From NCBI GenBank assembly GCA_016801845.1, contig CM028909.1, positions 9,594,813-9,658,812 on the forward strand: a DNA stretch of 64,000 nucleotides, in the 5' to 3' direction. This DNA comes from Polydactylus sextarius (lineage: Eukaryota > Chordata > Actinopteri > Polynemidae). Shown piece by piece: positions 23,593-64,000 of the stretch. The translations under genes and the position numbers were made by a program. Position 1 is the stretch's first letter. Every line of letters begins with the position of its first letter. The notes beneath the pieces were generated by a model, which saw nothing but the letters and a program-made list of their open reading frames with translations, had not been told where the DNA came from and did not search any database.

Positions 23593-24845
23593 ACCTGCCC
23601 TTGCCCCCTTCTTCTCCAACCTGGGCTGAGGGATGAGGAACACGGCCCACTCAAGTTACGCCAACCCCCCACCTCCACTACCCTCCCTCCACCACCCATG
23701 TCTTCACACACCATCGCACTAACTAACTAACTAACCCTAATACTCACATCTAGACTAACACATAATATGATTCTCCCAGTGCCGCTGTAAAAACCGACAC
23801 ACGCAAACACAAACACAAACAGGTTCACAACCTTTCAACCTCAACACACAACGAGACTCCTCTCACCCCCAAGTCCTCACTCTGTATTCTGAACTGGACA
23901 TTGTGTTTTTCATAAGTGGTGACCAGAACCTGAACCAGCAGCCACCTCCTCTCCACCCGTTCCTCCATCTCCTCCCAGCCAGGCCTTCACAAGGAGCGTG
24001 GAAACCGAAAACCCTGAGATCGAACTGAAAGGTTTGGGTAGTGGAAAGAAGCAGGGGGGAGACAAAGGGCAAGATGAGGGTGAGGTGAGGATGTGGGTAT
24101 AAGGGTTAAGAGGGCATGGGGCAGGTGAGGATGGAGTAGAGGGGTGGGAATTGGTGTTTGTAGAATAAAGAGGGCAACTCTCTGGGTTTGTGGTCGTTTC
24201 AAGTTGGGTTAGACCAGTGAAGATGGGCATGCTTTTCATTATTCATCTGATTTATCTCCATTTTAGTTTTTTTAGGTTCATTTTATTTTCTGCACTTCAA
24301 ACACAGGACGTGGATGTATGATACCATTAGATTTTACCAGGGTTTCATTATTTTCAATCACTACATTTTATCTGTGGGTTTGTGTTTGTGTGTGTGTGTG
24401 TGTGTGCAAGTGTGTGAGTGAGCGTGTGCATGCGTGTGTGCCTGCCCTGTATGTATGTGTGTGTGTTTGCAAGTGAGTGCGTATATGTGTGTATGTGTGT
24501 GATCAAGGTTGCAGATACAGTACTTTTTATTTCGTTTTATTTTCATTACCGCTCTCCTGTTGCGTACCATTAACTGTGTTCATTTTGTCATCCATTTTTA
24601 AGACACAATCATTTCTCCTCCCCCCTCACTGTGCTATTTGCTATGATATTCATTTTTACATAAACCATCTGCTTTTTCGTTCTGAACCAGCGCAATCCAA
24701 AGGAAATGTTGTATCCCAGGCTTTGATAGTAGGTCTGTTCACTGCAGATCAGCTGTGCAAGCTTTACATTAAGTCTCCTTTTATTATTTGATCCTTACTG
24801 GGAGCACAAGGCGTTTCAATAAAAATTTCAATGATAATAAACATA
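23593..24845 (+). other. mip: mip 3' untranslated region
   Basis: About 1.25 kb of non-coding DNA from the TAA stop to a clear AATAAA at 24818-24823. It holds C-rich sequence, a short AACT repeat (23720-23736) and a GT-rich tract (24381-24470). The end is inferred from the signal; a T-run follows at 24870-24892. Confidence 0.6.
24818..24823 (+). terminator. Probable mip polyadenylation signal
   Basis: Canonical AATAAA in TTCAATAAAAATTTC, with a T-rich stretch about 45 bases downstream. It is the best signal in the 1.3 kb after the mip stop. Confidence 0.5.
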
Positions 24846-26089
24846 AAAAGTTGATTCAGGGTTTGGGTCTTTTTTTTTTTTTTTTTTTTTTAGTGTTAGC
24901 TGCAATGAATAATTTTGACCAGAAGAGGGCGAAAAGAGCATAAGACAGATTCTCGCATCTTCTAAAATTGGATTTAGTTGACACAATGTAAGTGAAAATA
25001 AATCATAAATGGCAAATGTTGCATCTTGGTAGGTGCATTTTAAGAAATATGATTCCATACTAGTTTGATGTGCATATGGTTACGTAGCTATGGGAGGGGC
25101 TGTTTGGGTGAGACTGGGTCCACCCCACTAAAGATAAGAAACAGCGTTAAAACTGACACATACATTTATCTCTGACTGTCTTCTGCTCTTGAACATCACA
25201 GCTGATAAAGCACAGAATGACTCCACCTCCAGAGCCCTGACAAAAACAAAGACAGACAACAATAGGTCTGGTGATATTCTGCTTTATCTATAGTGAACAA
25301 ATCCCATGAAAAGACTGAAGCCACAGAAGCCTCTATTCTCACCTGAAAACAGTAGATTATGATGAATGTTGCTTGAATGTTGCTGAAAATCAACACGCAT
25401 GTATCAGTCCACAGCTGAAAATAGTCGCCAGCAAATACAATATTCACTCCTGACAGTCCCCAGTTGTTTTAGGACTTTACCTTTAGCCCTTATTTTGTTT
25501 AAATGAAACCATATGTTTGTTTATACTTATAACCTGTCCAGGTTGTGCCCGGTCGTCACAGAATCGGCTCCAGCCTCACATGACCCTAGTTTAAGGACAA
25601 GCAGCCTAGATTATGAATGGATGGATGTTTGTTTACTGGTTTTAAAGATATATATGTATTCATGGGGCATGAATGAGCTACTGAATTATTGAAAAACAGA
25701 ACCATGGGTTTGGTCCATTCATGGGATTTGTTGACAATAACAAACATAAAGAATATCAACAGGTTTATTCTTTAAGCTACATGGCATGTTATGTGTAGTC
25801 ACATTAACAACTCTAAGCCGTAATGTACAATATATTAAGTAAAAAACATTGTTGTACAAATTAGGAAATGGTATTACTTGCTTTCTAACAGAGGGTTAGT
25901 GTCCAAAATGCTGAACTATCCCCTCCAGTCTGTCAAGATAAAATACATTTTGTGACTCATGTGTAAGTCCCCAGGCTCCTTGTAACACGATGCAGCAGCT
26001 ATTTAGATAAAGAGCACATATTTCTGTTGACACTCAAACAATAGATTTTTCTTTTTCTTTCTCTCTCTCTTTTTTTTTTTTTAGAAACA
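24846..26089. other. Intergenic region between convergent mip and rbm38, with a repeat relic
   Basis: No gene is seen. At about 25535-25627 lies a degraded copy of a common fish repeat tail (CCGGTCGTCACAGAATCGG, GGCTCCAGCCTCACATGACCC, then ATGAATGGATGGATG). This is the point where neighbours change from human 12q13-type genes to 20q13-type genes. Confidence 0.5.
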
Positions 26090-27281
26090 TTTATTTCATT
26101 TTGCATATTTGTTTAAATGTCACATATGGCTTGGTTTATGATGACTACTAAGGTGGTGCCACAGCACTGAGAGACTCCAGTATCATTGCTAAAGCATCTG
26201 TCTGTCCTCTGCAGCTGGAAAAAAAAGAAAACAAAGAAACATTTCTCACTAGTACAATGGGTTGGAAAGGGGCTTGGTGCTTACACTGGTGTATACTGCA
26301 TCACTCTCTCTCTCACACACACACACACAGAGACACAAATGGACATCAAACACACTCACACACATTCAACAATGACATATACTTCTTGTCATCTACATCC
26401 AAACACCTTTAATTTGATATGTATTGAAACCTATGTAATTTAAGTGTCTTTAAACCAAATCCAGACTCTTTTGCTCCAAAAGTTACAGGTAAAAAAATCT
26501 CCTAATAAGCAATTGTAGAAATGTAATGTAACGTGATGACTACTGTATTTTGTTAACAAAGTCTTTCTCTGAGTAATGTTCAAGCAGTTGTGATATAAAA
26601 ACCATCTACTGGTCTTGTCTACCTTATTCATGCTTATCTTTCATCATCGTAATTGCATATTTTGTTAAACTGTGATTATCACTATGTAGTAACTTGCCAG
26701 GGGTAGATAAAAGGAACAAAAGGGAGTACAATAACAATTTTGTCTATTTGAGATGAGACACTAATAAAAATGACAAACTCAACCAGGTATGGAGAGAGAG
26801 ATCTTTAAGGCCATAGACAGAAACGTAACCTTGACGAAGAGGTAATTGGACCAGCGTTTCTGAAAGACGAACTGGCTCAGTGCTTGGCTAATGTCCAGCG
26901 TTCAGCTCTGTACTTTTGGAGAAACTGCAGCGGCAGCATCGTTGTCAAACAGAAATATTTCACATCGTCTTTCTCCCCTGTACTCTCCAGTGGTCAGACT
27001 GATTCCAACCTCTGCACTGAGGGTCAACGTCCACAGATCACCAGACAGCCTGACCTCTGCCACTTAGGAAAAACATTCAGATCTTATGCTGATAACAGCC
27101 ATAAACAACAACAATAATAATAGTATATTTAAAAAAAAAAAAAGAAAAACAGGAATGAGAGTGCTTTCTAGAAGCCCTTTTGATTACGTCACACTCTCCT
27201 CCTGGTTGTCCAGTTTCGTCCTGACGAGGACGCAGCTCAACAGTCACGCTGTTTTGAATCATTATTTTGGCTCAGAGCTGC
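26090..27281 (-). other. rbm38: Probable rbm38 3' untranslated region
   Basis: About 1.2 kb downstream of the rbm38 stop on the minus strand. A minus-strand AATAAA (TTTATT at 26090-26095) is a plausible end. The open frame at 26884-27117 on the plus strand resembles no known protein and is treated as chance. UTR extent is inferred only. Confidence 0.4.
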
Positions 27282-41146
<13,865 letters not shown>

Positions 41147-41560
41147 GCGGGTTTAAGAAAAAAAAGCGACAAAAAAAAGAAAAAAATGCAGAAAATGAAA
41201 CACAAAGAAAAGCAGCGGAACAACTTTACGCGCCTCGGTAACAGAGAGGCTATGATGATGATAATAACGATAGTAACGCGTCCATGGTTCAACTCGCAGC
41301 CTCCAGATGTCTCACGAAAATAAAAGAAGCTTATGGACGTGTAGTCTTTCTGACAGGTGTCTCGGACTCGTCTCGTCCCCTGTCCCGGAAAAAAGCAAAG
41401 TCTTTAAGCTTCGGTAGGCGCGTCTTGCGTGCGCCCACTCCACGTCTGGTCCAATAGACGAGCCGTGCGTCTTCTCCATCTGCGCATCAAGACCCCCACC
41501 CCCCCACCCCGCTCCTCCCCAGCTCCACCCTACACATAGAGGACCCCCCCACAGACACAC
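41147..41560 (-). promoter_or_regulatory. Putative rbm38 promoter / 5' UTR
   Basis: A local CpG-rich stretch upstream of the rbm38 ATG (for example GGCGCGTCTTGCGTGCGCCC at 41418-41437, and CG at many sites from 41330 to 41490), in contrast to the A/T-rich flanks. A CCAAT box in minus orientation (CTATTGG, 41450-41457) is present and no TATA box is obvious. The start site cannot be placed from sequence. Confidence 0.45.
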
Positions 41561-42810
41561 ACGACAGCTGTAATACTTAACGGCCAATGAAATGGAGAAA
41601 TAGTTGAAATCCACAGGAGTGAAACTGAAGAGCAGGAAAAACTGAAATGGGTCCAAAATACACATTGTATGGATCCATGTCTGAGAGATGTATTATTCAG
41701 AAGAAAATACATATTTGCCGTTGATCAAAACAGTCAGCTGGAGGAAAAAATTAAAACTACACTCTTCAGATATACAAACTTAAAAAAAAAATAAATAAAA
41801 ATCATCATCTGAGGATGGATGAAGCTGAGAAAATAGAAGAACAGACAAACAGAAAGATCTAAGATACAGTTTGGTGGATGATTTAAAAACATAATAATAA
41901 TTTAGTGTTTAACATTTTAAAGTGTTGAGAAACCATCAGTGTGACTGCATCTACATTTTCACTGAGGTTTGACTTACCTGACTGGCCAGATGACTTTAAT
42001 ATCAAAAAACTTTAAGCAGGTTAAATAAAGGATATATACCATTAATTTACAATGACTATAGATGTGAGCTTAGTTATAAAGCAATATCACAACATTAAAC
42101 ATTGTGATATCATGATGAACATAACCACAAATGTCAGCCCTGTGGTGGCGCTGTGGGGACAAGGACTAGATCATAGCAGTGATTGTGGATTTGTCATCTG
42201 CAAAACTGTTTTGATGTCTGAACAAATTTCATGAAATTCTATCTAATCTTATAGATGTGGACAAAAATGACCATCTCTAGTGTGAATGGTGTGATAGTGA
42301 TAGTGTGAATAGTAAGAATGATCACAAAAATACTTCAAAACCACAGCATAAAACAACATTAGAATCACATCAAAACAAAAGTGAAACAAAAAGTACACCT
42401 CATTTGTGTTCGGTATTGGTTTGGCTGTAAAAGCTGAGTTAGTCAGCCAATGAAAACCTGGAAATCAGGCTAAACTGGCAGACTCAAATTTTATTAAGTG
42501 ACACTCAGGTCTGTAAAGAGACAGCTGAGTTGGGATGTTCATGGAGGAGGTGGCAGATCTTTTCAGAGGCTGAAACATCTATGAGAGTGAGCGGAAGTGA
42601 GATTATTAATAACAAAGGAGGTAGTGTGTGTGCGTGTTTGTGTGTGTGAGGGGGTGGGTGTTACCATTTCCAGGAAGCAAAAAGAAGATGAAAGCGACGC
42701 TGTAGACGTGAATGTTACTGACCGACAGGAGCCAGTCTGAGGAGGCTCTCATCCTTTTTGGTTCACCTCTGAGGATTTGCCACACAGATGTCCTTCACAC
42801 TCTTAATTCC

Positions 42811-42814
<4 letters not shown>

Positions 42815-42886
<72 letters not shown>

Positions 42887-42969
42887 ACCTCTCCCACTTG
42901 ACGCAGACTGGCAGACTCCAGTCATCATCATGTTTCTTTAATATGCAGATGAGAGCAACATCTCCTAGT

Positions 42970-43004
<35 letters not shown>
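42815..43004. repeat. Two neighbouring (CA)n arrays
   Basis: Arrays of about 32 units (42815-42879) and 17 units (42971-43004) separated by about 90 bases, between rbm38 and ncoa3. Confidence 0.93.
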
Positions 43005-43008
<4 letters not shown>

Positions 43009-45156
43009 TTTGCTTCCTGAACCAAACCTATGAAGTCATGCAAAACAAACTAACAAACAACCAAACAAACAAAGAAAAAAAAATCAAGCACAGACTGCTA
43101 GTGTAATGTTTAAATATAAATTTGTATTTACATCGATATTAACATCAAGAAACAAGGTAAGAAAAAAACGCATTAGTATTTTACATCCTGTAATAATGAC
43201 TGTATGTTTCCCAGATGTGTCGTCTCTTCTTTAGCTCCGAGTTTCTTTCCTTTAAAGCAAAACACAGACATTTTTTTTCTTCAATATTTGTAGATCAATC
43301 TTTCTGATTTTTCATTGAGATTGGGATTGAAACAAAAAAACAAAAACAAAACAACAATCCAAGCTATTATTCTGAGACATAATGACATCGATCACGATTC
43401 CTCCTTTCCAGCTGAGATAATCTGCACATTCTCTGGTGAATTAACCGTTTTACAGCACCACAACTCAACTGGGTGTTTAGTTCTACAGGAAGGAAGAAAC
43501 GATCACAAACAAAAACTCAAACCACCTCAGCAGAACCAGACTCATCTCTACTCTATGTCATACGGTCGGGGATATAATATATGCAATTAAACATATTCAG
43601 TTCAATGTATATCATAGGTTATGTGCAACAGTAAAAGCACACATGAGTACTTGCACGATCTACGTCAGGGACTGTTTCTACGCACTGCAGAATGACAAAC
43701 AAAAATCTTTGGACTGAGCATGTATTCGAAGGTAGATCCCTAAATGAAAAGCTTCACAAGAAATATGATGAAACTAAAGGCAAAGTGAAATGCCAAAAAT
43801 AAAATAAGAAAAGAAACAAAAACGTTATTCAGAGGATTTAAATGCTGTCTTGTGTCGCTTCCATTGGGATTAAACATCTTTGAACAAACCATAAAGACGT
43901 ACAGTTATATAATGGGACTGATTTCAGAAATCAGTAAAAGCCAAAGCACAAAAACAAAACAAACAAACAAACAAAAAACAACAACAACAAAAAATGCAGG
44001 AGTGAAACTTAAGTCACACATGGAAGCATGAGGTTCAGATCAGAGAATATCAACCCCACATACTGGTAAGACATCTGGGCCACTAGAAGCCAAACACAAT
44101 CATGTGTCAACTCTTTTTGTATAGGCATATTTTGTGTTTTGCTTTTGTTTTTTTTGTGTGTGTCAAAAGAAAAATAATTTATTCAAAAAAAAAAAAAAAA
44201 AAAAAAAAACTCACTAGCACCTGTTTAGCTAAGACTATGTCCTCAGAAAATAAAGAGAAAAATCATGACTTGAAGCTCACAAATAAAAAAAAAAGTGCTT
44301 TCTGAGAGGAAGAAAGTGGCGGTATGAATGAAAATCCACACGTATGTACTGCTTACAAAAAAAAAAAAAAAAAAAAAAAAGGAGGCCTTTCCTTTCCAAA
44401 CTGATGGTTAAAGTACTGAAAATAAAAGCTGACCTATGACAGAATAAGAAAATTACACTTTTAAATATCAAGCCTTACAATCTGTGCAAAAACAGTATGT
44501 GACCTACAAAAGCATATATATATTTATATATAGTACATTTGAAGCATATTTACAATTCATATTCACAGACAAAAGGAGAAAAAACAAAACAAAATAAAAC
44601 AAAAAAAGGCTCCAAACAAGACATCATGTCTAATACTGCAGTACCGTCGCTTTGAGTAAATGATGCTTCAGCTTTGTCCTCAGAGGAAAACCAGGAGGAA
44701 GGATTATTGCTAGAAATCTGCACGTCTACACTGAAATCTAACACTTTCTCATAGTGTGAGCGGTTACAGACATCGTGTTCATCACTGACAATCAATTTCA
44801 TTTCTGCGCTTGTAGTAACACTGTAAATTGGTGCAAGGTAACCAAAATATATCCAACATTTGGATTTAAAAATTACCTCTGGAATGATAAAATGACCACC
44901 TCGTGAAATCTGTAGAAATATAAGTGGAGTTCTGAACATTAATTGAAGTCTGTTTCAAGAGTGATTTTAAAATGACTTAAAAACTATGAATTTCTCTTTG
45001 TTGTAATAAATCGATACGCTGTAGAAGAGAGAGGATAAAATCTGTGCTTACGGCCTTTCTACTGGTTCCCACTTTAGAACAAAGATCGTCACAGTTACCC
45101 ATTTCCAATCAACGGCCCCCATTTCTCAGAGAGGATAAGTTGGAGAACACACAAAC

Positions 45157-45173
45157 CACACACACGCACACAC

Positions 45174-45214
<41 letters not shown>
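45157..45214. repeat. Compound (CA)n array in the probable ncoa3 3' UTR
   Basis: CA array interrupted by CGCA units, about 860 bases downstream of the ncoa3 stop on the minus strand. Confidence 0.92.
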
Positions 45215-45218
<4 letters not shown>

Positions 45219-46072
45219 ATAAACAATAAATGTCTGCTGCTATGCATTATTTCTTGGGTAAAGGCCTCTATATTGCCACAATCCATTTGATGTTGGCCTT
45301 TCCTTAAAGTGCAATCAGCCAACAAATATTTCAGTCGTACTTTAGCCCAGCGGCGTCCTGCAGGACGAAAAGACAATGTGCTACTGCTTAATGACATTCA
45401 TCTGAGTGTCACAACGTGACGGCTCGTTGTCTTGAACCGTGCTGAACCCTTTCCGTTGCAGAGAGACCTTCCCGGAGCAGCAGAGAGAGACAGAGAGAGA
45501 GAGACAGCGGATAAAAAAATCCCATGAAGTTCAGAGACAAAAGAGGAATCCCACAATTTGAAAATCTGAACACAGCTTCGTGGTACATTCGACAGAGGAG
45601 AGGGAGTCTGCACGCATTTGTCCGAGTCTGTGATCTACTCTACTAACGTCCACCTTCACCGTTTGGTCCAGAGAGCGGTGTGTTTACTGAGGCACACACA
45701 CCGCTTGTTAAAGAGAGGGAATTTAAACTACAGTCGACAAGAATCACGTCTGTCTGTCTGTCTGACAGTCTTTATGTGTTTATGTAAATGAGTCACAGTG
45801 TTTCTGATCTTCGTGAACGCTGTGTGCTTCTGTCTTTGAATGTACGTTGGTGTGGATGACAGTCTGTCTATTTTCCCCAGAGTTACCAGACTGCCATTAC
45901 TGGCCATGAGTCCTAAAAAAAAAAAAGGGAAGTTCACTCCCTCGTCTGGTGGAGCGAAGCACTGCAACACTGCAGGCTCACACCACCTGGTTCCTCCACA
46001 CACTCCAGTGCTGCGGCCGTGTTTTATCTCTGAATGGAGATCACAGTGAGACAAATGCTTCTGTCACGATGT

Positions 46073-61781
<15,709 letters not shown>

Positions 61782-61800
61782 CGTGCACACATATCAGCAC
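61782..61800 (-). promoter_or_regulatory. ncoa3: ncoa3 5' UTR portion with splice acceptor
   Basis: Nineteen bases separate the ncoa3 ATG from a clear acceptor (pyrimidine tract TTTTCCTCTCAG on the minus strand, ending at 61801). A further non-coding 5' exon must therefore lie upstream, perhaps beyond the window. This matches the p160 family, in which the start codon lies in an internal exon. Confidence 0.6.
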
Positions 61801-62629
61801 CTGAGAGGAAAACACACACATATACAGGTTTGAATGAAGGTTTAATTGAGATAGAGATGGGATTACATTCTCTATTAGCTATTTAACTCTTAATATATGG
61901 GTTATTGTGAAGGGGAGAAGACGGATGGGAATCTTGCTTTCTGACTCAAAGCAAAATTAACCAATACAAAGCCTGGATGTAAATTGGATACAGTGCAAAA
62001 CAGTACACGACAGGGTAAAATATGCTTACATCATGCAAATCCTATTCTCCTGGCAGACACTCACAAACATAAACATGTCTCGTCGGCCTCCTCCTACTCC
62101 TCTTTGGAGAAAATGAGAATAAGTATGTGAGGTTGTATTTGTTTGTCGATGTGTGTGTGCCTGTGCATGTATGTGAGTTCATTAGCTCATATGGTACATC
62201 CACACACAAACACACACGCGCACAAACACACACATGCACACAGGATTAACAGTGTCTCTGATGATAAGCCACGCTGCACAACTAACCCCATCAGACAGCC
62301 GTCTGTCTCCCATAATGCACCACATTTCGTCTCCAGGAAGTGAGCTGATAAAGGTTGTGGGGAAGAGAGGCAGATGGGACCAGAGGAGGAGGAGGAAGAG
62401 GAGGAGGAAGAGATGGGAATAGAGGGAAGGGACGGAAGGAATAAGGGAGGGAGAAACCGTTTTTTTTGTGAAGAGAGCTCTGATTGGTCACTTTCTTTGC
62501 CACAGTGACAGCAGCTGACACTGGGGAAAGCTGGGAGGAGGGGAGGGAAGGAGGGAGAGAGGTAGGGAGAGAGGGAGGGAGGGAAAGGAGAATGGAGGGA
62601 GGGAAGGAAAAGAGGAAAGTAAATGATGG

Positions 62630-62671
<42 letters not shown>

Positions 62672-64000
62672 ACACAAATACAGTGGGAGACAGAGGATAT
62701 AAAGGGAAAATGCAGAGAAAGAAAAAAGAAAAAAAAAATCCTGAAGGGGGAGTGTGGGGGGGTCAGAGCAAAGAGAGGCGGAGGCAGTGGGAGGGAGCGA
62801 GCCAAGAGGAAGAAAGATAAAGGCATGTCAAAGAAAGACATGAGGGAAGGAAAACAGGTGAGAGGAGGAGGAGGAATTAGAGGTGGAGATGTAACATTCA
62901 GACTGTCTGGTGTGTGTGTGTGTGTGTGTGTTTTTTTTGAATGCATGTGTGGCGCTCGGAGTGGGCTGAAAGCCTCCAGTACCCCTCTTAACCTTCACAG
63001 CCAGAGCAGCTTTTTCATTCCATTGATTACATGGTTATCCTCTGACCAGAGCACTGTCTCTGCTGCATAGCAAATCAGGCAAACGGCAGGGGAGAGACGT
63101 CGGCCTGTTATTTAATCATCATGTACCATCATCTCAGGCTCCGTCTTGTAGGATCAGCGTAGTCCACGAAAAAGTCTGATTGCATTGCCTTTTTTTTCTT
63201 GTTTCTTAGACAGAAAATGCCCTTAGCTTACAACAGCACCACATCTGGCTAAAACACTCCTCCTTATTGAGACACAATCAACATGAAGGCTGCTTTTATG
63301 CATGTCTTCTAAGACCAGGTGAAACACAAGCGTATTCCCTTGCAAGACAACAATGGGGAATACTCATGAATCTTCTTCTAAAAGCGAGAGATGCTCTGAA
63401 GATGCGCCGATCCTCTTGCTCAATCCCTCCTGCTTTGAGTTTCTTTCAGATTTCTCTTTTAATCCTTCCCCTGAGTCCCTCCCATCTGACTGTCTGACTG
63501 TCTCGTTGCCTTTGTCTGCTTGCCTACCTGCGTCTCTTCTTGCCTATCCCTCCTGTGTGCCCGTCTATCTGCCTCCCCGTCTGCTGCTCATCATTAGACA
63601 AAACCCCCGCTTGCTGTTGTCTGATGAAACCTACCACAAGGGAGACGACACAAAAAAAGCAGAGAGAGGGAGGGGTGGTGGTGTACAAAGTCGAAGGTTT
63701 CAGAACTTAAAGAGCCAAAGCAAAGTGTGTGAGTGAAACTCCATCTTTGCTCCTGTGCCAATCGAGTCTACTCGCCCGCCTATTGATGGAGTTCTCAAAG
63801 GGGGAGTTGCTCTAATTGCAGAGTGAATGAGGCGGCCCCAGAGAATGGTTGATTAGGAGGCTGCTGAATGCCCCAGGGAAATGGGTCACCTCCAGCCTGG
63901 CGCGGGCCGCCCGCTTTTCCAGTGCAGGGAGAAAGTCAATTACACGCCACAGGCAATGGGGCCTGGTGGCACAGAGGCAGCAGGGCTGCGGTAGGTACAA
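61801..64000. other. Upstream intron or flank of ncoa3
   Basis: No coding exon was recognised. The region has GA/GGA-rich purine DNA (62370-62880) including (GA)n at 62632-62670, a (GT)n at 62911-62930, and T/C-rich DNA at 63400-63600. The last 240 bases are complex, repeat-free sequence that could be a conserved regulatory element. It most likely belongs to the first intron of ncoa3. Confidence 0.5.
62632..62670. repeat. (GA)n microsatellite
   Basis: Perfect array of about 19 units inside a 500-bp purine-rich strand upstream of ncoa3. Confidence 0.93.

Larger units (their letters stand above)
41561..46072 (-). other. rbm38 upstream DNA merging into the ncoa3 3' UTR
   Basis: The ncoa3 3' UTR runs leftward from 46072; its end is unclear. 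Minus-strand AATAAA motifs occur at 44178-44183 and 42490-42495. The stretch holds two (CA)n tracts (42815-42879, 42971-43004), a compound one (45157-45214), and A-runs at 44187-44209 and 44357-44380 (poly-U in an ncoa3 transcript). A degraded fish repeat lies at about 42130-42262 (GTGGTGGCGCTGTGG, ACAAATTTCATGAAATTC). No other gene was recognised. Confidence 0.45.

Noticed and set aside
26884..27117. 77-codon open frame on the plus strand downstream of the rbm38 stop
   Set aside because: It lies antisense in the probable rbm38 3' UTR and has no similarity I recognise.
62187..62946. Overlapping Ser/Pro/Leu-rich frames upstream of ncoa3 (150-160 codons)
   Set aside because: They arise from a purine/pyrimidine-biased strand with (GA)n; all frames lack stops for that reason.

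Overview
The window is vertebrate nuclear DNA, almost certainly from a teleost fish and probably a percomorph. The evidence is many short GT-AG introns, dense (CA)n microsatellites, decayed Tc1-like elements, and the gene content. I rebuilt exons by matching conserved protein families to splice signals and reading phase. Every gene model closes in frame across all its junctions.

Five protein-coding genes were found. From 1 to about 11.5 kb on the + strand lies the C-terminal majority of baz2a (TIP5, the large NoRC chromatin-remodelling subunit): 27 exons, the first cut by the window edge, and 1,939 residues visible. From 14.9 to 17.4 kb (+) is a complete six-exon, 277-residue aquaporin of the AQP4-related grade, possibly aqp14, with an unusual predicted selectivity filter. 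From 22.4 to 23.6 kb (+) is the complete four-exon lens aquaporin mip (AQP0, 263 residues). From 41.1 down to 27.3 kb (-) is rbm38, or a close RBM24/38-family member: four exons, 250 residues. From 61.8 down to 46.1 kb (-) is the complete coding region of ncoa3 (SRC-3/AIB1): 21 coding exons, 1,529 residues.

The genes do not form a pathway or operon. The two aquaporins share the 165-bp and 81-bp exon pattern and look like an old tandem pair. BAZ2A and MIP lie on human 12q13, whereas RBM38 and NCOA3 lie on 20q13, so the window carries a junction of two human linkage groups between about 24.8 and 26.1 kb. The rest is intron, UTR and intergenic DNA with microsatellites, a Tc1/mariner relic at 17.6-18.5 kb, other short repeat relics and a few candidate conserved non-coding elements.

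No RNA gene, CRISPR array or clearly novel multi-gene system was found. The most notable leads are the filter and intron structure of the AQP4-related channel, a Maf-like inverted repeat abutting the likely mip core promoter, and lineage-specific low-complexity expansions in ncoa3 and baz2a.
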